64,000 bases of DNA, taken from Pleurodeles waltl. Taxonomy: Eukaryota > Chordata > Amphibia > Caudata > Salamandridae. This document shows, one piece after another, positions 33,983 through 45,986 of the stretch. Position 1 is the stretch's first letter. The number at the start of each line of letters is the position of its first letter. The DNA is taken from NCBI RefSeq assembly GCF_031143425.1, contig NC_090442.1, forward strand, positions 427,197,776 through 427,261,775. Direction: 5' to 3'. Made by a program: the position numbers and the translations under genes. A model generated the notes under the pieces. That model ran no database searches, was not told where the DNA came from, and saw only the letters and a program-made list of their open reading frames with translations.

Positions 33983-34589
33983 GGCGGCTCCAGATGAGTA
34001 TGGCTTCCTGGAGGTGAGTGTCTCCTTTTATTCTGTTTATTTCTGCCTGGTATTCTCTGGTTGTCTGACCGCTGTGAAACATGGTCTCCGCCTGACTGAT
34101 TGTGGCTCTACTACATTGCTGTGGTCTGGCCACACTGATGGTGTCGGCAGTGCTTTTTCGGGATCCTGTATGCATCATTATCAAAGTCAGAATTTGCCGG
34201 TCTTCTCTGCCAGCCTATTGGCGGTCAAACTGCCACGGCCAAGCTCGTAATTAGGCTCTTTGGTGGTCATTTTGACATTAGCGGTGATTGATAAAGTGTT
34301 GGAAATACCGCCAACAGGCTGGTGGTAATTACCACCAAATTATGTTCATGGCGGTGAGAACTCCTATAGACAGCCAATGTGCCACACCATCCGCCAGGGT
34401 GTTAACACCACTGACCACAACGGTAGCCAACAACAGCTAGGTGGAAGACAAGGTACCACCCACCATATCATGACCTGGTGATCTGCCACGATTTCTGGGG
34501 TGGAACCAATGCCATCAAAAGCCTGGCGGAAACACTGCACAGAAGAGCAAAGACTCACCATCAGGGACACAGAGAAGAACAATGCCACC

Positions 34590-34673
34590 ATGGAACCGGA
34601 ACTGCAAGTCTTTCCAATGCTTCTCTACGCCATGCCTTTACCTGGAACACACTTGCGAAAGAAGATGACAACG
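34590..34673 (+). pseudogene. Transposase exon 1, copy C (1-nt frameshift)
   Basis: Starts MEPELQVFPMLLYAMPLPGT and ends at an ACAACG/GTGGGT donor. It is 84 nt instead of 83, so joining to the main exon at 38702 would be out of frame. The MEPEL start matches copy B exactly. Confidence 0.7.
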
Positions 34674-35079
34674 GTGGGTACAGCCACCTAGCACACAAGG
34701 GAGGGAGGGAGGAAAAGGAGAGTGACACACACATTCACAACACACACCAGACACACACACACACACCATACACACAATCAGCTTCAGATGTAAAACAATG
34801 GCACACGACACACAGCATAATAAAACAAGGAATAGATTTTGGAAGTACTGAAAATGTATTATCAAGGGAAAAGCCACCACATGAACCAGGTATGTACAAT
34901 TATCCACACAGGGCCAGTGCCCAGTCCAAAGTACTAAGGGCTCACACGGCCACAGGGCACAGTCCAAGGCCCAACTTGTTTCCTGACGACATCCCTAGCA
35001 GGGGCTTCATGATTGAAGTGGGCAGGCACCTCAGGTGGAAGGGGGGTGGAGGGGCACCTCAGCCGAAGTCGTGAACATA

Positions 35080-35610
35080 CCCACTGGTGCTGGAGGGGGC
35101 CCCTTGCCAATTTTCCTTTGCTGGGGATTGCAAGGTCACAGTCTCTCATGTGGGGAACTCACCCACTGGTTCTGGAGGGGGCTCCATGCCCATTTTTCTT
35201 TGGTGGGGAGTGCAAGGTCATAGTCTCTCAGGTGGGGAACTTGCCCACTGCTTTTGGAGGGGTATCCATGCCCATTTTCCTTTGCTGAGGAGTGCAAGGT
35301 CACAGTCTCTCAGATGGGGAACTCTCCCACTGCTTCTGGAGGGGGCTCCTTGCCACTATTCCTTTGCTGGGGAGTGCAGGTTCACAGTCTCTCAGGTGGG
35401 GAACTCACCCACTGCTTCTGGAGGGGGGCCCATGCCCATTTTCCTTTGCTGGGAAGTGCAAGGTCACAGTCTCTCAGGTGGGGAACTCACCCACTGCTTC
35501 TGGAGGGGGCTCCATGTCCATTTTCCTTTGCTGGGGAGTGCAAGGTCACAGTCTCTCAGGTGTGGAACTCGCCTACTTCTTCTGGAGGGGGCTCCTTGCA
35601 CAGCAGTCCC
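35080..35610 (+). repeat. 82-bp minisatellite, about 6 copies
   Basis: The word CAAGGTCACAGTCTCTCA (with minor changes) recurs at 35131, 35213, 35295, 35377, 35459 and 35541, exactly 82 bp apart. The unit, reverse-complemented, corresponds to a motif present about twice in copy B at 28670-28790 (GAGAGACTGTGGCTTTGCAC). Open frames through it are a by-product of the period. Confidence 0.92.
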
Positions 35611-35864
35611 TGGAGAGTGGCCTACATGTCCACTGCTGGAAGAGAGGGCTGCACCATTTCAGCTGGAGGTGAGGGCTCCGTGACCACTGGTGGCGGTGGT
35701 GGTGGTGGTGATACCATGCTAGCCTCTGCTGGAGATGAGGGCTGCTGTGTCTCAGTTGGGGAAGGTGCCTCTTGGGCAGCCTCTGCAGGAGGTGAGGGCT
35801 GCTGCGTGGCAGCTGGAGGTGAGGGCTTCTTCACTTCCATGGCAGGAGATGAGGGCTTCTTCCC

Positions 35865-36112
35865 TGTCCTGGCTGTTGGATTGGGATCCTTCCCCTTGGT
35901 GGCTGTTGGTGTGGGATCCTCCCCCTTCCTGACTGTTGGAGTGGGATCCTTCCCCTTCCTTGCTGTTGGTGTGGGATCCTTCCCCTTCCTGGCTGTTGGT
36001 GTGGGATCCTTCCCACTCCTGGCTGTTTTTGTGGGATCCTTCCCCTTCCTGGCTTTTGGTGTGGGATCCTTCCCCTTCCTGGCTGGTGGAGTGGGATCCT
36101 TCACTGTCTTGC
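35865..36112 (+). repeat. 30-bp minisatellite, about 8 copies
   Basis: The unit GTGGGATCCTTCCCCTTCCT plus GGCTGTTGGT repeats head to tail. On the - strand it reads as GKDPTPTARK, in line with the 3' part of the copy C SANT-like gene, so it may be an expanded coding repeat of that gene. Confidence 0.88.
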
Positions 36113-36399
36113 CTCCATGAGTAGGATGTGCCTCCACTGTCCCTGTGGACTGTTTGGCGGAGGTGCTGGGCTGGCTTGTTGGGACCCTGCTCTCACAGGC
36201 AGGGCGGGGAAAGGAGGGAATGGAAGAGGTCAAGTTGGGCAAGGGAAAGCTTCTTAGGGACGGTGGGGTGGGATGAGGGAGGAGGGATGGGAGTGGAGGT
36301 TGAGGGAGAGGTTGTTGGAGGAGTTCGTCAGCTGCACCTGGGTGCAGGTGCATAGGCAGTGTGTTGATGTGAGGAGGATGGCTGTTGGGTGTCTGGGTG

Positions 36400-38256
36400 C
36401 CTGTGTTTGTGTCCTTTAGGGGGGACAGACAGGGTGGGAGAGGACACAGGGGATGCGTTGATGGATGTTATGGAGGCATCTGCTAGTGAGTTGTGTGTGC
36501 TGCTTGGTGTGGTGATCCTGGTGGTGGATGTTGAAGCAGAGCATGCAGGTGTGGTGTGGACGTGACTGTGATGGAGGCGGAGGAGGAGGAGGAGGAGGTG
36601 GAGACAGTGGAGGCAGTGGATGTGGTTGTGTGTGCAACTCCCTGTTGTTTACGTGAGTGCTTGTGGGCTGAAGTTTGCTGCCTGTGTTTGACTGTGCCAC
36701 TCTTGTGTGATGGTTTGTGTGCATGCTTGTCTGTATGTGTGCTTGGGATGGGTTGGGGCTGAGGAGACTGGGACTGGGAAGTGGTAGTTGGAGGGGGGAA
36801 CGGTAGGAACAGGGACAATGGCTGTCATCAGAGAGGAGGCCAGAGACTGAATCAATCTCTGTTGGACTGCCAATCTACTGTGGATGCCCTCCAGGAACGC
36901 ATTGCATTGCATTGCTGCATCTGGGATGCCAGCCCCTGGATAGCATTTACAATTGTTGACTGCCCTACAGAGATGGATCTCAGGATGTCAATAGCCTCCT
37001 CAGGGCAGCAGGGCTCACTGGGGCAGGGCCTGAGGTGCCTGGGGCGAAGGAGATGCCCACCCTCCTGGGTGAGCGAACAGGGGCAACTCACTTAGGGGCT
37101 ACTGGGAGGGTGGTGCTGGTACGGGGTGGTGGCTGTAAATGCAGCTGGGGTGGTCACAGAGGTGTCCGCCACCACCAGGGAGCTTCCATAGGAGGAGGTA
37201 TCTGAGTCTGTGTTGAAGCCTCTTGTCTCCACAGTGGTGCTCCCCTCGCCGTCTGTCCCACTGGTTCCCTCGGTGTCAGTGGACTCTGCCTCTTGGGTCC
37301 TGTGTGATGCAGCTCCCTCTGTCACTGGTGCCCCTGCTCCTCCGCCAGATGATGATAATGCACACATGGACAGGATGACAGATGAAAAAAGGGGGGAGAG
37401 AGAGAAAGGAAACACTGGGTCAATTACAGCACCAACACCACAGTTGGCATACACAGCACCGTCACTCACAGGGATCAGGATTCAGCCCTATGCATTGCAC
37501 TAGCATTGATTTGGCTAGGTGCCACAGCAAGATGAGGGCCAAACACGGCCAACTGCACCCCTCCTGGGACCCACTAAGCCCTGACTGACATGGAATGCAA
37601 ACAAGCTAGGTTACCTGCATTTACCATACACGCATTACCCTTGAGTTGGATCACGCTGCAATGTATGGCCTAGCATTAAGGGGCACCTACTAACTCACAC
37701 GCAGCACCCGGATCCCATGCCACCTACCAATTATTGTAGTAATGCCCATTGTACTCACCCTGTACCACCTTGTGGCTACTGTGATGTCCTCAAGCGCCGA
37801 CCCAGCTCTGGGTAGGCACCACCAGTATGCTGGCCATCAGGGGGGCCAGGATCTGATGGGCACCCCTTCCTTGTTGTGAGGCCATCCCCAGCTGGGCCTC
37901 CGTGGTGTTCTGTGCCCAGCGTCTCAGGTCCTCCCACCGTTTCCTACAGTGGGGGCTCCGCCTGGTGTAGACCCCCAGCCTGTCACACATATGGCCCACC
38001 AATCCTGTTTCCATCACCACTGGCACACACATCGTCCGGTGCCCGCCATGTACACTACCACTAGACATCACCCCGATGACACGATGCTTAAACACACCCT
38101 CTTGCATCCTTCCCACATGCATTGTGCCCATGATGTACTCACTTGTTGGTCTGGAGGCCCATACAGCAGTCCATACTGAGGTATGACCCCATCCATCAAT
38201 CCCTCGAACTCCTCCGAAGTGAAGGCAGGGGCCCTTTTTCTGGTCAAACGCGCCAT
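36400..38256 (-). pseudogene. SANT-like gene of copy C (broken)
   Basis: Exon 1 (38256-38143, 114 nt) starts MARLTRKRAPAFTSEEFEGL and ends YGPPDQQ before a GTGAGT donor. Exon 2 material is visible at about 37985-37790 (RKRWEDLRRW, TTEAQLGMASQQGRGA). Exon 3 (about 37360-36400) has a Gly/Ser/Thr-rich start (SSSGGGAGAPVTEGAA), a frameshifted helix (EEAIDILRSISVGQSTIVNA) and a Ser/Thr/His-rich tail; the tail may extend into the 30-bp array. Missing acceptors and frameshifts disable it. The domain order is the same as in B. Confidence 0.75.
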
Positions 38257-38701
38257 GCTAGGTTCCAAACACAGGTCACAGCAGCACACGCAATGTAGGT
38301 GTTGTCCAGTGGAAAGTGAGGGAACAAGTGAGGATTTGGATATAAAATGGCAGTCACGTCCACTGCGGTTTATACTGTCACCGCCCGCGCAGATACCCAT
38401 TGGCCACTGTACTCCATAGAGACCCATATTGTCCAAAGAAGAATTGCACGGCGGTGCAAGACTTCTCCTGCCACAACGCAGAATGTCGGCGGGGTTACCT
38501 CACTTTCACCTGTCCCAATACACAGGACAGGTGGTCACCATTTCATTGTGGTGGACAAAGATCAGATAAACCATAACTGCGTCATTGCCTAAAATAGAAC
38601 ATACATTGCCATTCCAACTGTCCCATCACATTGATGCTGTATGTACACTGAACTGGTGGTTCTATTTTTCAAATTGTGACAGACTACTCACTCTTGTGTC
38701 C

Positions 38702-39829
38702 CTTAGATAACTACCACTGCGGATGAATAGGAGGAGGAGACAACCCCCATGTACAGACCTCTTGTGGACTTGGCTACGCTAGAGGACAGGCGCATTATAC
38801 TCACCTATAGGCTGGACAGGGCCACAATCACAGAGCTGTGTGCCCAATTGGAACCTGACCTGATATCAGCTATCCATCATCCCATTGGGATCCCCCCTCT
38901 TGTGCAAGTGCTATCAGTGCTCCATTTCCTGGCAACTATTTTTTTCCAAGTGACAGTGGGCTTGGCAGCCGGAATGTCACAACCAATGTTCTCAATCGTG
39001 CTGTCAAGGGTTCTGTCTGCCCTGGTAGAACACATGGGCAGCTAGATTCTTTTCCCCCACATGGAAGATTTGGCCACTGTTAAGGTAGGATTCTATGCTA
39101 TGGGGCATATCCCCAATATTATTGGGGCAATTGACTCAACATATATTGTGTTAGTCCCCCCCGCCAGAATGAACAGGTGTTTAGGAATCGGAAGAGTTTC
39201 CACTCACTGAATGTGCAAATGGAGTGCCTGGCTGACCAGTACATCTTCCACGTCATTGCCAAGTATCCCGGGTCGGTGCATGATGCCTTTGTCCTGAGGA
39301 ATAGTAGCATCCCAAGTGTGATGGCCCAACTACAGAGGCACAGGGTGTGGCTAATGGATGAGCCAGAGTCCCCAACCACTGTATGTCAGTGTATGCCTTG
39401 AGCTGTTATCCCCATAGGATTGTGTAAGGTTAAAGTTTGTCGTTCAGTATTTGCAGGTGACTCGGGCTACCTAAATGTTTCGTGGTTCCTGACCACTGTG
39501 AGGAATGCCAGGAAAGGGGCTGAGAACTGTTATAATGAGGCACATGGGCAAACCAGAAGAATAATTGAAAGGACCTTCGGTCTCATGAAGGCCAGGTTCA
39601 GATGCCTCCATCCGACTGGTGGATCCCTGTGCTACTCACCCGGGAAGGTCTGCCAGATAGTAGTGGCATGCTGCATGTTGCACAACCTAGCCCTCAGACA
39701 GCATGTACCTTTTCTGCAGGAAGAGGAGCCTGGAGATGTCCCTGTGGCAGCAGTGGACCCTGAGGAGAGTGAGGATGAGGAGGCAGAGGATAAGGATGTG
39801 GACAACAGAAGATCAGTTATACATTAATA
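38702..39829 (+). pseudogene. Transposase main exons of copy C (broken)
   Basis: Begins after a TCCCTTAG acceptor. An in-frame TAG lies just before MYRPLVDLATLEDRR. Then come LDRATITELCAQLEPDLISA, a mutated SGSFQ motif (TIFFQVT), GMSQPMFSIVLSRVLSAL, a TAG near 39042, the first catalytic block as GAIDSTYIVL (Gly and His changed), and a slip in a C-run near 39160. An intron (about 39356-39456, GT of the donor mutated to AT) precedes GDSGYLNVSWFLTTV, followed by RRIIERTFGLMKARFRCLHP and VACCMLHNLALR and an acidic tail. It cannot encode an active enzyme. Confidence 0.85.
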
Positions 39830-40281
39830 CTTCCAATGATACACAGGTGAGACAGTGGAACTGATCATTGCTCTGAATATTGATTTCATCTGTGTGACTG
39901 TGGCATGATGGCATTCGCTTCCTTTGCATCTAAACTTACTGTCAACTATGGCTTGTAATCTTACATATGTTGGTGATATGACAAGTGTCCTGATGTGACT
40001 ACTATAGAAAGATAGAGGTCATTAATTGTATGCTATCACAGTGTCCATAACATTTTCTCCACATGTGACTGTTCCCCTAAATGCACATTTTCAACACATA
40101 AAATACTATCAGTCAAGTTGTGTTCAGGGGTGTTTATTGTGGTGATATAAAATTGAGAGTAAAGTGCAATGAAATGGGATGATGGAAGTCCAGGGTATTG
40201 TCCCAGTCTGTTTGTAGCACAGGTGCAGTGTCCAAAGGGCCATAGGAAGGAGAGCAAAGGCAGTTCAAAGTGGACAAGGTG

Positions 40282-41238
40282 ACAGTCAGGAGAGTCTCAT
40301 TACCTGGCGGTGGTCTTGGTCTTGGCAAGTGTCTCTGGCTTCTGTCTGGGTCGCAGGGAATGTTTGCGGGGTGTTTCACCTTCTGCAGGAGGAGTGGTGC
40401 TGGTGGCCTGTGGGTACTGTGGCGGGGCCTCCTGCCCACTAGCTTCGGCGGAGGTGGTGGGCTGGTCAATAGACTGGCTAGTGGAAGGAGCCCACTGCTG
40501 TGCTGTCGATTCGCTCATGATGTTGACCATGTCTGCCAGCACCCTTGCTATGGAGATCATGGTGGTGTTGAAAGCATGTAAGTCCTCCCTGATCTCCTGA
40601 CGGTGTTCCTTCTACAGCCGCTTGTTCTCTGCATGTTGTCAAGAATTGGCCCATTGTGTCCTGGGATTGTTGGTAAGCCCCCAGGACATTAGTGAGTGCC
40701 TCCTGGAGGGTTGGTTCCCTGGGCCTGTCCTCCCCTGGTGGGGTTAGTCATATGTGTAGGTGCAGTGTGTGGGATGGAGAGGAATGATGGGAGTGAGGGT
40801 GAGGGTGTGTGTTGGGATCCAGGTATGGGGGGGTGATAAGTAGTAAATATTGATTCACTACTGTCCAGTCCTCTGGCAACTCCATTGAGTTCCTCAGGAT
40901 GCAGTAATGCCAAGACTTGCTCCTCCCATGCTGTGAGCTGTGGGGGAGGACATGGGGGTCCACCACCAGTCCTTTGTATGGCGAGCTGGTGCCTTGCTGC
41001 TGTGGAACGTCCTCCTTCCCCGTAGGTCATTCCACCTCTTCCTCATGTCGTCCCTTGTTCTTGGATGTTGTCCCATGCTGTTCACCCTGTCCACGATTAT
41101 CCGCCATAGCTCCATCTTCCTGGCAATGGATATCTGCTGTACCTGTGCTCCAAACAGCTGTGGCTCTACCCTGACTATTTCCTCCACCATGACCATCAAC
41201 TCCTCATCTGTGAAACAGGGGTGCCTTTGTGGGGACAT
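40282..41238 (-). pseudogene. Myb-like gene of copy C (broken)
   Basis: Exon 1 starts MSPQRHPCFTDEELMVMVEE and includes QLFGAQVQQISIARKMELW and DDMRKRWNDLRG, then slips frame at the position of KVRSM. Exon 2 lacks about 400 bp present in B and resumes at GEDRPREPTLQEA-like residues (frameshifted, near 40735), ending EASGQEAPPQYP, RKHSLRPRQKPE and a stop near 40300. The N-terminal domain matches copy B closely. Confidence 0.75.
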
Positions 41239-41874
41239 GGGTGTTGTGTGGTGAGTGTAAGTGTGTGGGTGTTGTGTAGTGTGGTTGGGTGTGCACAGTG
41301 GTGTGAGTGAAGGATGCATGGGTGTCTGTGGTGTGTGTGTCTAGTTGTTCGCGGTGGTCTTGGTGTCAGCCCAGTGGCAATAATTTGTATTTGTAAAGGG
41401 TTGTGTGTGATGTGGGTGTGTGTTTTATAGTGCAGTGGGTGTGTGGGTGTGGGGTGTGTATGAGTGTCAGGTGTGTGTTTTTGGTATTGGCCAATGTTGT
41501 GCAGTTTAGAATTTGGGTGTCCATTCTAAGCACGCCGGGGTGTACTGCCAATGGTTTACCACTGCTGAATGTCCGCTGTGGTGATTTGTGGGTCATGATG
41601 TAGTGGGCGTTGTTTTGTGGACGTAACGGTATGGGTATTGGTACTGACAGTTTAACACTGACCTTTGGGTTGGCGGATTTGTGTATGTGGCAGTATTCTG
41701 TTGATTTGGTGTGTGTGTATCATAATATGGCAAACGGATATTCGCCACCGTGGAGGTATGTTGCCAGCCATCACTGTGGCGGTAAACAGGATATACCGCC
41801 AATGTCATAATGAGGGTCTTTATGTCTAAACTTAGACTTTTGGTCTAAGTTTACCTTTGTGAATCGGGCCCATT

Positions 41875-44840
41875 GTTTTCATGGTGAGAAGATGAGGAAC
41901 AATCTTGTTCCCATGAGGGCACTAAAAGATGATTGGCTGGCTGAAAAAAAAAGAACCATTGGGCTGCAACAATGAATATATGTAGTCTATAATAGTTTGT
42001 GTTCCCAAGAGTAGGTTAGTCTTGCCCCTTTCAAACACATAGCACTCTGCTCATGCTGAGAATCTTCTGAGTTCCTTGAACATCTCTTCATGAGACGTTC
42101 TGGTTTGACTGAATATTGATTTATTGAGCTTATTTTTGATACGGAAGCTTTTATGTTTATGTTCTTTCTCTCTCTAATTGGAACATTTTATAGGTTCTAA
42201 CTGACAGCTTTTCATTCTCATTCATAGTATAGGAATAATTTCCTTAATGGAACACGCTTAATTCATCTATTATGTTTTATTGATTACTTATTTTGATTAT
42301 TGACTAAACTAATGATTGATGTTGATGATCTTATATTGAGGATTCCAATAAAGAAGAAATAGTAAAATAATTGGTTAAAACACTCTTTAACTCACTTTAT
42401 TGACTGAATATAGATTAAAGATTGTGATGACAATTAAATGCTGATGTATATCTCCTGGTTAGTCTTAACCAACGTCAAAGATCCATTGACCTATGGAGTA
42501 AACAGTAGGGATTTCCCTCTGCTGAATTGTAAATTCTACACATAAACCAGTGCCTCAACTGAGATTCCCACTCCAGCACATCAGATGATCAGTAAGGAAA
42601 AATGCTAGTAGAGAATGAAATCCTTACATGTTAGAGAGGTCGTTGATAACCCTTTAGTAAATGTAATGAAAGGAAGTAGACCAGGACCATGTCTACAGCA
42701 GGATGCAGGAAGCAGCAGAATACAGAAAGGGAAGTGGATTTAGGTAGGGGTAGGCAGAGCTTGTGGAGTTTCAGGCTGCAGAATTCCACAGAGTCACATG
42801 AAAACTCTATGAGATTCCGTTCCGGGAACGGGCAGAAATAGGCATGTTGTGCAGCTTCTGCTGATTTTTAGTGCCGGGAGCTTGTTCCACTTGGATAAAT
42901 CATCTCAAAGTGCACCATTCAGCATGCCAAATGTGGCTGCTTCTCTAGTTGATTTTGCTACTGCTCAAGTAGATGTCCTACTCGAGGAGTAACTTTCTGG
43001 CCACGAACGGTTTCAACCACCTGTGTTGCAGAAATCTTACTGGGTGCCCTCCTAGCGACTGAAAATCACACTAGGGGATGCCAAATCTCACTCTTCAACT
43101 TACCGTTGGCCAGCCGTGCACAAGAAAAAAATGCACCATTGGGTGACTGGCGGAATTTGACTGGAACTCCACGTTACCAGTGTAACGTGAAGTGGCCAAA
43201 ATTCCACCTACACTGGTGGAGTGGAATTTATCAGCCACCCATAGATCTATGCACCTTGTATGAGTTAGGCAAAGGCCATATGTCACCATCATTTCAATGC
43301 ACATTACATGTGCTACATACTCTTTCATCTCACCAGGGAGCCAGTATCCAAGTGGCGTTTCACAAAGGCTCTGATTATATTGGCAAACCTCAATCAAGAC
43401 GGGAGTCATTACTGTCTTTGAAATGTTAGAAGTGTTGAAATTTCTATCAAGTAAACCATTACTTCATGCCAATTTGAACGTCATAAAATAGTCTTCTATA
43501 CTATGTAGGTGCCTTACACTATGGTGTTTTTATGACTGGTTACCTTATTGGGGCTTATGTGGTTTTGGCAAATAGTGGATCTAAGCACAGCAAGTACCAG
43601 TCCGGGTGTGAGGTAAACGGCATCTACTTCCATGTGCAGTGCGTAAGTTGATTATGTATGCCACATCATGTATTGTTTGGCAATGTGCTCACACTTCACC
43701 AGCTTGTGAATTTCCAATTCATTTTTAAATGAGGACATTGCAATCAACCTATTTCTAAAATAATAACATTTTAAGGAAGATAGATCTATTTTAAGGCCTA
43801 TTAAAATCTAATGGAATTTCAGTATACGATTGGGGATGATCTGCTCCTACAAAATAACTTTCCAAGTTCTTGTCTCCTACTTACCCCCGTTTTCTGTCAA
43901 TGGCGGAAATACGTTATATTTAGCTTTAAAAGCATCCTTCTTACTTTATGACAAACTCATTCGTCACAATCATGTAATGTGAAGTGTGTGTTAGGAAGTG
44001 AGTTAAGCAGATACAGTTCCAATTTCTGATTGTGAGGACACACATTTGGACATACTAATTAGTCACAATTTTATTTATAATGTTTTAACCAAAGCTTCGC
44101 TGTTGTTAACATGTTACACTTTAAAATATAGCTCCAGAATATTTAAGTTGTGCTTATGTTAAGTTTATAATGTAATGTTATGCACAATGATTTTTAGTGT
44201 AGCCAGAAAATATATACAATAGAACGTGAAATAGCAAAGTCAAGAAATGGAAACGTCTCAGTGGAACTCACAACAAACATCAGGAGTAATAAAATAACGT
44301 GGAACATATGGTAATCCGCGTGCCCTCGGGACTTTGCTTCGCAACTACTGTTTAACAGCAGCAAAAACCACTTAAAAAAACATTAGACTGAAGAACAACC
44401 CTTCATCGTCTCTCTGGCACCAGCGTCTCTCCGAGAATCAATTCAAGTGACCGACAAACATAACTCCAAAAGTTAAAAGAGAACCTATTACTAATGTGAT
44501 GTAACTCTTAATGTACTACCAAAGAAATGTGTTTCTTGACTGGGACGTAACCAATTAAATTAAAACATACTTCTCACAAAAGTGAGTAACATTATTTAGT
44601 GTAATATCTTTTAACTACAATGATTCTGTTATTTTTTCAGGTTACCTTTAAAAAGCAGGGGGATGATTCACTTAAACATATGCGGTATGCAATAAGTTCG
44701 TCGTTCTAAAAAACAGGTGTGTTTTGGCTAATTTTCAGTAAGTCACATGAGTCATTTTGCCTCGAGTGTGCTGACAAACCTCCGGGCTGAACCAGATTTG
44801 ATGCTTCCTTTTGAGACTCTTGTGACAGTATATAGCAGAA
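41875..44840. other. No gene recognised; AT-rich intertransposon sequence
   Basis: No open frame with a known motif and no clear transposon ends. The two overlapping frames at 43095-43430 (opposite strands) show no domain. A 54-bp inverted repeat lies at 43152-43205. Confidence 0.4.
43152..43205. repeat. Short inverted repeat (hairpin)
   Basis: CACGTTAC and GTAACGTG pair around a four-base loop, and the outer GGAATTT/AATTCC words extend the fold. This may be a very small MITE or the core of a larger, decayed one. Confidence 0.45.
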
Positions 44841-44843
44841 AAC

Positions 44844-44844
44844 A

Positions 44845-44923
<79 letters not shown>

Positions 44924-45015
44924 TATATACATATATATATATACATATATATATACATTTATATATGTGTGTGTATGTGTATATACATTAGTACACATAC
45001 TCACACACACATATA
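44844..45015 (+). repeat. Compound microsatellite (CT)n(AT)n with CA/TATA runs
   Basis: About 11 CT units are followed by over 20 AT units, then mixed ACAC and ATAT runs to 45015. The apparent frames through it are low complexity. Confidence 0.95.
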
Positions 45016-45986
45016 TATTACACTGTGCCAGTCACACTGTGTAGTTATAGTTAGGTCAGGCTAGCATATTGCCATAGGAAGTGTGTGACAAATCTTCAAA
45101 AAACTTTAAAAAAAAAATGTTTACCAAGTTAACTCCATCCTGGAAAGTTATGGGGTGATTTGTAAAGTGGGGATCAAGGAAGGTAAGCAGTCCTAAAATG
45201 ATTTATTTCCATGCAATTAATGTAGGGAAAACTAGACAAAGATACAGGAAAAACAGCTGAACACAATTACACCAACTGTGGCAGAAAAATAAATGTTTAC
45301 TCAGAAAGTGGGCATTTTGCCATTTGGTGTAATCCTGTTCAACCATTTTAGAGAAGTTAAGGTCAAACAATTATTCATACCTTACCTGGCTCCCATGGGA
45401 AAAAGAGTCATAATGTGCATCCAAATAGGCTGGTCCTATGGGAGTCCAGTGGGGCCTAGGCATGTATTTAGTGGTTGCAACATGATGACAAATGCTGCAG
45501 CTGTCAATACAGGACACAGGGACCTACTGGTCTTGATCACAGTAACTTAGTCCTATCTTCATGTCCCCTATTTATAGTGTCTCTCCTATGACCCCTATTG
45601 GTGCATTGTGTGACATGTAGTCTATTAAAAATAAATTAAATGTTGTGCATTAAAAACCAAGCTCCCACCACCACAGAACCTGCCCTACGCTACACAAATT
45701 GTCTAAATGAATATGTGCAAAGAATATCACTATTCACAACAATCATTATGTCCATTTCTATTTTGTTGGTACTATTAACCTTGCTTAATACAATTACCTC
45801 TGTGGTTGCTATATGTACCTGATAATAGATTGGTGCACTTATCTATTATTGTTTTCATACTTTCTCATATACATCCTAAATTTACCTCATTTTCTCCTTG
45901 ATATTTATCTATAAATGTCCTCTATCCACACATCCACAGGTAATCTTATCTAATAACTGTTAGCAAGAGCGTTATATATCCTCAAC
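45016..45986. other. No gene recognised
   Basis: AT-rich sequence lying 3' of the Penelope-like element on the - strand; it may include its 3' end. The frames at 45293-45550 and 45640-45822 have no known domain. Confidence 0.35.

Larger units (their letters stand above)
15183..34258 (+). mobile_element. Harbinger transposon A (three-gene family), split by copy B
   Basis: The left end GGGCCTCATTACGAG and the reverse complement of the right end (GAGCCTAATTACGAG) agree at 13 of 15 positions. Both ends are flanked by TTT (15180-15182, 34259-34261). Without the inserted copy B it is about 10.4 kb. Order: decayed Myb-like gene (+), transposase main exon (-), SANT-like gene exon 1 (+), copy B, SANT-like exons 2 and 3 (+), transposase exon 1 (-). 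All genes carry disabling changes. Its ends are rich in GCGGT/ACCGC motifs like those of B, C and G. Confidence 0.85.
34262..41818 (-). mobile_element. Harbinger transposon C (three-gene family), inverted relative to A
   Basis: The left end GGTGGTCATTTTGACATTAG and the reverse complement of the right end (GACCCTCATTATGACATTGG) share most positions, and both continue into GCGGT. Flanking triplets are TTT on both sides (34259-34261, 41819-41821). At 7.6 kb it repeats the plan of A and B in the opposite orientation. All three genes are decayed. It abuts copy A with only the shared TTT between them. Confidence 0.85.
14900..41870. mobile_element. Small DNA element D, split by later Harbinger insertions
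   Basis: GATTCACAAAGGTAAACTTA at 14905-14924 is found again as an exact reverse complement at 41846-41865. The subterminal parts share AAGTCTAAACTTAGACC-type repeats (14930-15178 and 41822-41850). CATT flanks both ends (14896-14899, 41871-41874). D itself is only the outer 283 bp on the left and about 50 bp on the right, a roughly 0.33-kb MITE-like element. The 26.6 kb between is the later A plus C insertion. Superfamily unknown. Confidence 0.7.

Noticed and set aside
35087..36120. Several 120-290 codon frames on the + strand
   Set aside because: They run through 82-bp and 30-bp tandem repeats opposite to the direction of the real gene remnant.
15183..41818. One giant 26.6-kb Harbinger element bounded by the outermost repeats
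   Set aside because: Internal ends and the TTT at 34259-34261 show two separate elements, A and C.
44735..45064. Ile/Tyr-rich frames on both strands
   Set aside because: Translations of a CT/AT microsatellite.
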